Origin: Parachlamydiales bacterium
GTDB lineage: Bacteria; Chlamydiota; Chlamydiia; Chlamydiales; SM23-39
DNA: 46,121 nt
Assembly: GCA_016931275.1 (NCBI GenBank)
Contig: JAFGFA010000016.1
Location: 1 to 46,121, forward strand
Direction of reading: 5' to 3'
The notes below the pieces were generated by a model. The model saw only the letters and a program-made list of their open reading frames with translations. It did not search any database and had not been told where the DNA came from. This document shows, piece after piece, positions 42,488 to 46,121 of the stretch. Positions within the stretch are counted from its first letter, which is position 1. Every line of letters begins with the position of its first letter. The translations under genes and the position numbers were made by a program.

Positions 42488-43376
42488 GAAGATATCATTA
42501 CAAAGATCTTTCGTATGGATTGGATTATCGGTCATAGGTATTTCAGGATTGAGTTATTTTTTTTATTTTGGATGGCCTAAAATTTATGCCTATAAAAAAT
42601 CAAAATCACAGGTTTTTATTGATACCATTATACAAACAGGTCTTAAGAAGCAGTCTTTGCCGACAGATTATTTAGCAGAGTTAATCGGTCTTTCGTGTGA
42701 TAAGCCGACACACTTCTATGATTTTGATGAGAAAGAAGCTAAAAAGAAACTCTTACAATCCCCTTTGATGGATAGAGCCGAGGTTAAAAAATTTTTCCCT
42801 TCTACAGTCTATATTGATTATAGTCTCAAAAAACCTATTGCTTTGCTGGAGGATTATGAGAATGTGGCCATGGATGCAAAAGGGTATTTATTTCCCTATT
42901 CTCCCTTTTTTGCTAAAGAAGATCTTCCTAAAATTTATTTAGGGCTTCCTCCTTTTGGCCAAAAAGAGGGAATGCGGGAAGGGGGACAATGGGTGATTCC
43001 TCTGAAAGATTCTTATTTTGACTTAGCAAAGACTCTTGTAAATATTATTCAATCACAGGGTAATTTTACGGTAACGATGATCGATGTAGGGCAGGCTTTT
43101 TCCGCAAGTTATGGTAAAAGGGAAATTGTTATTGGAATACAAAGCTCTATTATTCTGGAGTATGAGGGCACAAAAAAACAGGCAATTTTTCCCTTTTATC
43201 TCCGATTAAGTACAAGAGGATATGCTAAGGAGCTTGGGAATTTTTTGACCTTACATGCGAAGATCATTGGAGATTATACCAGACAGCTTCGAGCGAGTAC
43301 TCTTCCCGATCGAGCCTATTTTTCCCCGAAAGTTATCGATTTACGCCTTTCTAAGGTTGCCTATATTCAAGAATAG
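42480..43376 (+). CDS. ftsQ: FtsQ-like division protein
   Basis: The 298-residue protein has a short cytosolic N-terminus, one membrane helix (about residues 12-30, VWIGLSVIGISGLSYFFYF) and a periplasmic part with a POTRA-like region (LAELIGLSCDKPTHFYDFDEKEAKKKLLQSPLMDRAEVKKFFPSTVYIDYSLKKPIALLE as separate helices and strands, ~66-122). A beta domain follows (MDAKGYLF, LPKIYLG). This is the FtsQ architecture, although sequence identity to E. coli FtsQ appears low. It follows murC/ddl as in many dcw clusters and as the CT763/CT764 slot in Chlamydia. It probably bridges septal proteins in the absence of FtsZ. Confidence 0.82.
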   Translation: MSKKISLQRSFVWIGLSVIGISGLSYFFYFGWPKIYAYKKSKSQVFIDTIIQTGLKKQSLPTDYLAELIGLSCDKPTHFYDFDEKEAKKKLLQSPLMDRAEVKKFFPSTVYIDYSLKKPIALLEDYENVAMDAKGYLFPYSPFFAKEDLPKIYLGLPPFGQKEGMREGGQWVIPLKDSYFDLAKTLVNIIQSQGNFTVTMIDVGQAFSASYGKREIVIGIQSSIILEYEGTKKQAIFPFYLRLSTRGYAKELGNFLTLHAKIIGDYTRQLRASTLPDRAYFSPKVIDLRLSKVAYIQE

Positions 43377-43378
43377 GC

Positions 43379-43957
43379 TTATTCCTCTGGCAGAATGCTA
43401 TGCAACGTATCATAGAGAAAAGAGAGATCATTTGGATCTTTTAAGAAATGAGCCCTGGCTTCTAATATTTTTCTTTCCATGGCCTTCATTTCAAAAGAGT
43501 TCCATTCCTCTCCTAATTTTGAGAGAATTTTTTCTGTGAGAGCGAAGATTTTTTCGGAATCTGCTTTTAATACAGGAGGATGAATACAGGAGAGATGTTC
43601 TAGATCCGTTAAAATGGCGGCAATACGGCATTTGGCATTTCTATCGATGATTTTTCGGAGTAATACGAGCAGTTCTCCTTCTAATTGATCTAGATGAAGA
43701 TCTTCTGACAGTTCCTGAAGTTTTTGGGCTAATTCCCTTTCCTGGGATTGCGGCAAGAATTTTTTCTGCCCAATCCAAATAAAAGTAGTGAGCAATTGGC
43801 TGATTTTTTCTGCAAACATCTTATTTTCTGTGGATTGAGTTATTTTTGTCGCATATAATATCTGTGTTAATAAAAATTCCGATTGAAAGGCTAATGGGCT
43901 GATTTGAAAGGTATCTTTATGTGTTTCTAGACTGTTTATTTCTTTTTTAATTTCCAT
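43379..43957 (-). CDS. Conserved hypothetical helical protein
   Basis: This 192-residue soluble protein is mostly alpha-helical, rich in Leu, Glu and Lys, with no signal peptide or membrane segment. I recognise no motif. It starts MEIKKEINSLETHKDTF and ends DLSFLYDTLHSILPEE. It is transcribed toward ftsQ with 2 bases between stops. A chlamydial hypothetical (CT763 or CT764) occupies this place between the mur cluster and rsbV, so it may be its homologue; that is from gene order, not sequence. Confidence 0.65.
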   Translation of the reverse strand: MEIKKEINSLETHKDTFQISPLAFQSEFLLTQILYATKITQSTENKMFAEKISQLLTTFIWIGQKKFLPQSQERELAQKLQELSEDLHLDQLEGELLVLLRKIIDRNAKCRIAAILTDLEHLSCIHPPVLKADSEKIFALTEKILSKLGEEWNSFEMKAMERKILEARAHFLKDPNDLSFLYDTLHSILPEE

Positions 43958-44503
43958 ATTTTACGTAAATAAAACGCTGATCTTTAATATTAATTATAAT
44001 AATTAATTTAATTATCATGAATATAAATAATACAAAAAAAGATTGGTAATAAGGTTTAATTGCAAGAAGTTGTCTGTTAACACCTTACGCAAACCGTTTC
44101 TGTGAAAACTTCAAAAAATAGAGATTAAAAAAATAATCCCAGAGCCAAAGAGGAACAGAAAATAAAAAAGAGAATTATGTTTCGATAGACTCTTATGATT
44201 AAAAGCAGGATGTGGTTCTGAGGTTGCAATCTCTCACACGCCTATCCTTATGGGGCGTCCAGACATTTTTCTGCGAAAGCGTTGTCTGATATAGAAGATG
44301 GATATGGATGCTATCGTATCCAAAAAACGCCTTTTTGAGATTTCAACGGATCTAAAAGGGTATGAAAAAGATAAATCATTTTAGATTAGATACTTTCGAG
44401 TTTTGTAATTTTTGCTCTAGAAGAAAAATTTTTTTTCTAGTATTCTTTTGATTCTAGCAACGATAAATCAATCATAATTTTTAAAAAAATAGGATAAATC
44501 ATC
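43958..44503. other. Gene-free stretch between the hypothetical gene and rsbV
   Basis: This 546-base stretch is AT-rich, with no convincing gene. It holds a 28-codon frame at 44298-44384 without a ribosome-binding site. It also contains an almost perfect 24-base palindrome at 44417-44440 (CTAGAAGAAAAA / TTTTTTTTCTAG, one G-T pair), which could be a weak hairpin or protein site before rsbV. No tRNA, repeat array or IS end is recognised. A non-coding RNA cannot be excluded. Confidence 0.5.
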
Positions 44504-44845
44504 ATGGCACAACATTTAGACATTGAATTAGAACAATTTGACGAAAAAGTGATCCTTCGCGTAGAGGGAAGACTGGATGCAGCATCGACGCCGATCTTAG
44601 AAAAAAAGATTAATGCACTTCTTGAAGAAGGTTATTCCTCTTTAGCTATTGATTTCAGTTCTGTCGAATATTTGAGTAGTGCAGGTATGCGTCTTTTATT
44701 ATCTGTGACGAAAAATCTGAAGAAAAAAGAGGGAGATCTCATTCTTTTTTCTATCGATGAAGAAGTGATGGAAATCATTAAAATGGCCGGATTCGAAAAT
44801 CTTTTTCATATTTGTTCTACTGAAAAAGAAGCTTTGCAGGAGTAA
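44504..44845 (+). CDS. rsbV: Anti-sigma factor antagonist RsbV (STAS domain)
   Basis: RsbV-type proteins bind the RsbW kinase in their unphosphorylated form and free its partner. The 113-residue single STAS domain reads VILRVEGRLDAASTPILEKKI, LAIDFSSVEYLSSAGMRLLL and ends FENLFHICSTEKEALQE. Aligned with SpoIIAA and RsbV, Ser59 in YLSSAGMR is the likely phosphorylation site. In C. trachomatis two RsbV proteins act in an RsbW/RsbU network, and CT765 occupies this slot before miaA. AGGATAA precedes the ATG at 44504. Its TAA overlaps the miaA ATG by one base. Confidence 0.92.
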   Translation: MAQHLDIELEQFDEKVILRVEGRLDAASTPILEKKINALLEEGYSSLAIDFSSVEYLSSAGMRLLLSVTKNLKKKEGDLILFSIDEEVMEIIKMAGFENLFHICSTEKEALQE

Positions 44846-45861
44846 TGAAACTTAGTCAATATACGGTATCCGATCCGGATAATTTATTTAAAATTTTGTT
44901 TCAACCGCAAAAACAAAAAAGTTCCCAACGGAACCGTAAAAGCAAAGTGATTGTCATCGGAGGCCCGACCGGAGTTGGAAAAACAAAATTATCTTTGGAA
45001 ATTGCAAAAATTGTTCATGGGGAGATCATTTCGGCAGATTCTATGCAGGTCTACCGAAAGATGGATATCGGGACGGATAAAATTGATAGTTCTATACGAA
45101 AAAAAATCCCTCATCATCTGATTGACCTCTGTAATGTGGATCAGTCTTTTAATGTAGTGGATTTTTATCGGGAAGCGCATCAGGCATGCCGGGATATTAT
45201 CAGAAGGGAAAAAGTCCCCATTGTGGTCGGAGGCTCCGGTTTTTATCTCCATACGTTCTTGTTTGGTCCCCCTCAGGGCCCTGCCGCCGACAGGCAGGTT
45301 CGGGAAAAATTAGAAAAGGAACTGAGCGATATGGGCTCTGAGGTCCTCTATGAGAGGTTGCAAATATTAGATCCCCAATATGCAAAGACAATTACGGAGC
45401 ATGATCGACATAAAATTGTTCGAGCCCTTGAGATTATTACTCTCACAGGAAGGCCGGTCAGCTTTTTTCCAAAACCTCAAAAGATTCAAACAGATATTTA
45501 TGATTTTCGGTGTTGGTTTCTGTATCGTTCTAAAGAGGCCCTTTATTCCTCTGTCGAAAAACGATGCGAAGAAATGATCGAACATGGGTTTGTCGAAGAA
45601 GTCAAAAACCTTCTTCAAGAAGGACTAGAGAGAAACCTGTCGGCTTCACAGGCCATTGGCTATCGTCAATGTATTCACTATCTGCAGGAAAATAGCTCAT
45701 TCGAAGATTTTTTAAGTTCTTTTAAAAAGGCATCCAGACACTATATCAAAAGACAATTTACCTGGTTTAAAAAAGAGCCTAATTTTCGGTGGTTGAATAT
45801 CGATCATATCGATTTTTCTCATGTGATGGAATATATTTTACAGGATTATGAGCAGAGTTGA
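44845..45861 (+). CDS. miaA: tRNA dimethylallyltransferase MiaA
   Basis: MiaA transfers a dimethylallyl group to A37 of tRNAs that read codons starting with U. The 338-residue product has the P-loop GGPTGVGKTKLSLEIAK, SADSMQVYRKMDIGTDK, HHLIDLCNVDQSFNVVDF, VVGGSGFYLHTFLFGPP and LQEGL...SQAIGYRQ, the complete family series. About 33 residues precede the first strand, longer than in E. coli, with an alternative GTG near 44947. The overlap TAATG with rsbV and the AGGAG 4 bases ahead favour 44845. It corresponds to CT766. Confidence 0.95.
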   Translation: MKLSQYTVSDPDNLFKILFQPQKQKSSQRNRKSKVIVIGGPTGVGKTKLSLEIAKIVHGEIISADSMQVYRKMDIGTDKIDSSIRKKIPHHLIDLCNVDQSFNVVDFYREAHQACRDIIRREKVPIVVGGSGFYLHTFLFGPPQGPAADRQVREKLEKELSDMGSEVLYERLQILDPQYAKTITEHDRHKIVRALEIITLTGRPVSFFPKPQKIQTDIYDFRCWFLYRSKEALYSSVEKRCEEMIEHGFVEEVKNLLQEGLERNLSASQAIGYRQCIHYLQENSSFEDFLSSFKKASRHYIKRQFTWFKKEPNFRWLNIDHIDFSHVMEYILQDYEQS

Positions 45862-46039
45862 TGGATGCTCATGTTTAGAGGGCGATCGAGCAGTTGTCTG
45901 TTTTTTTGTAGTGTTTGTCAATCGTATCTACTAATTTTATAGTATCTTTTTTCAAAGAGCTTTATAAAAGTAATTTTTGCAAGTTAGATTATTAATCGTA
46001 AAAAAGAAATCTTATCGAAGAATATCTCGTATTGTTACA

Positions 46040-46121
46040 GTCAACTACCCACGACTAAAGTCGAGGGCTTGTAGCTAGTCTAAGAGACCGCTACCATCGG
46101 CACGTTGACAGGTGCCATTGA
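46040..46121 (-). mobile_element. 3' end of an IS200/IS605-type element, cut by the window edge
   Basis: The minus strand reads from the window edge through a hairpin CCC-CGAC / GTCG-GGG (46048-46067, one A-A mismatch) and ends GGGTAGTTGAC at about 46040. Subterminal hairpins followed by GTGGGTAGTT(C/G)AC are typical right ends of IS200/IS605 tnpB elements, from memory. The rest of the element lies beyond 46121. Confidence 0.5.
46080..46121 (-). CDS. Possible C-terminal end of a TnpB-like protein
   Basis: A minus-strand frame enters at the window edge and reads SMAPVNVPMVAVS before a TAG at 46080-46082, just ahead of the right-end hairpin, the usual place of a tnpB stop. Only 13 residues are visible, none diagnostic (the RuvC and zinc-finger motifs would lie outside). 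It could be non-coding. Confidence 0.25.
   Translation of the reverse strand, partial: SMAPVNVPMVAVS

Noticed and set aside
44298-44384. 28-codon frame in the gene-free stretch before rsbV
   Set aside because: No Shine-Dalgarno, no recognisable composition, and of a length expected by chance.
1-46121. CRISPR array, prophage or toxin-antitoxin locus
   Set aside because: No regularly spaced direct repeats, phage structural genes or recognisable toxin-antitoxin pairs were seen; the SMI1-like gene is the only immunity-type fold and lies in a conserved chlamydial context.

Overview
The window comes from a member of the Chlamydiota, most likely outside the family Chlamydiaceae (a Parachlamydia-, Rhabdochlamydia- or Simkania-like organism). 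The evidence is gene content and order. hrcA-grpE-dnaK, the trio P-type ATPase / VIT-like protein / serS, comEC next to a CT338-like gene and ptsI-ybaB-dnaX, and the block murF-mraY-murD-nlpD-ftsW-murG-murC/ddl-ftsQ-(hypothetical)-rsbV-miaA all follow arrangements I recall from Chlamydia trachomatis. The E1 alpha/beta and MurC/Ddl fusions are also chlamydial hallmarks. Features less typical of Chlamydiaceae are hprK where I remember ptsH, nadC, a spore-photoproduct-lyase-like radical SAM protein, and IS200/IS605-like hairpins. The DNA is AT-rich throughout.

Layout. 1-130: tail of an unknown or IS-related reading frame, an IS605-like hairpin and a perfect bidirectional terminator. 130-3850 (minus): heat-shock operon hrcA-grpE-dnaK behind a good promoter overlapped by a CIRCE-like operator. 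3849-7840 (minus): serS, a VIT1/CCC1-like protein and a P1B-type metal ATPase, tightly coupled. 7900-12510 (plus): UPF0158 protein with an AT-hook, branched-chain/pyruvate-type E1 fusion, WalJ-like hydrolase, small membrane protein. 12550-17290 (minus): ftsK, uppP, tRNA-His, comEC. 17350-20830 (plus): SMI1/KNR4-like gene, hprK, ptsI. 20825-22470 (minus): dnaX, ybaB. 22660-24800 (plus): pgpH-like HD phosphodiesterase. 24900-28010 (minus): metallophosphoesterase, YkgJ-like cysteine protein, phosphoglucomutase. 28010-33320 (minus): an IS605-like scar, a small lysine-rich protein with a palindromic operator-like site, nadC, the coupled cluster tRNA-Cys/rsmI/nucleosidase/SPL-like radical SAM, and an acidic candidate secreted protein. 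33490-43376 (plus): peptidoglycan precursor and division cluster. 43379-46121: a hypothetical gene, a 546-base gene-free stretch, rsbV-miaA, and the 3' end of an IS605-like element running off the window.

How the genes work together. The mur/fts cluster makes lipid II and carries SEDS and divisome proteins, and contains no ftsZ or ftsA, as expected for MreB-driven chlamydial division. uppP and ftsK elsewhere in the window belong to the same cell-envelope programme. hprK-ptsI suggests a regulatory PTS. The VIT-like/P1B-ATPase pair looks like an iron, manganese or cobalt handling unit. The least explained unit is the rsmI-nucleosidase-SPL-like cluster, in which the radical SAM protein keeps its [4Fe-4S] triad but has His where spore photoproduct lyase has its catalytic Cys. 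Both window ends carry IS605-type hairpins, so the window may be a stretch bounded by repeats. All family assignments and synteny statements are from memory; no database search was possible.
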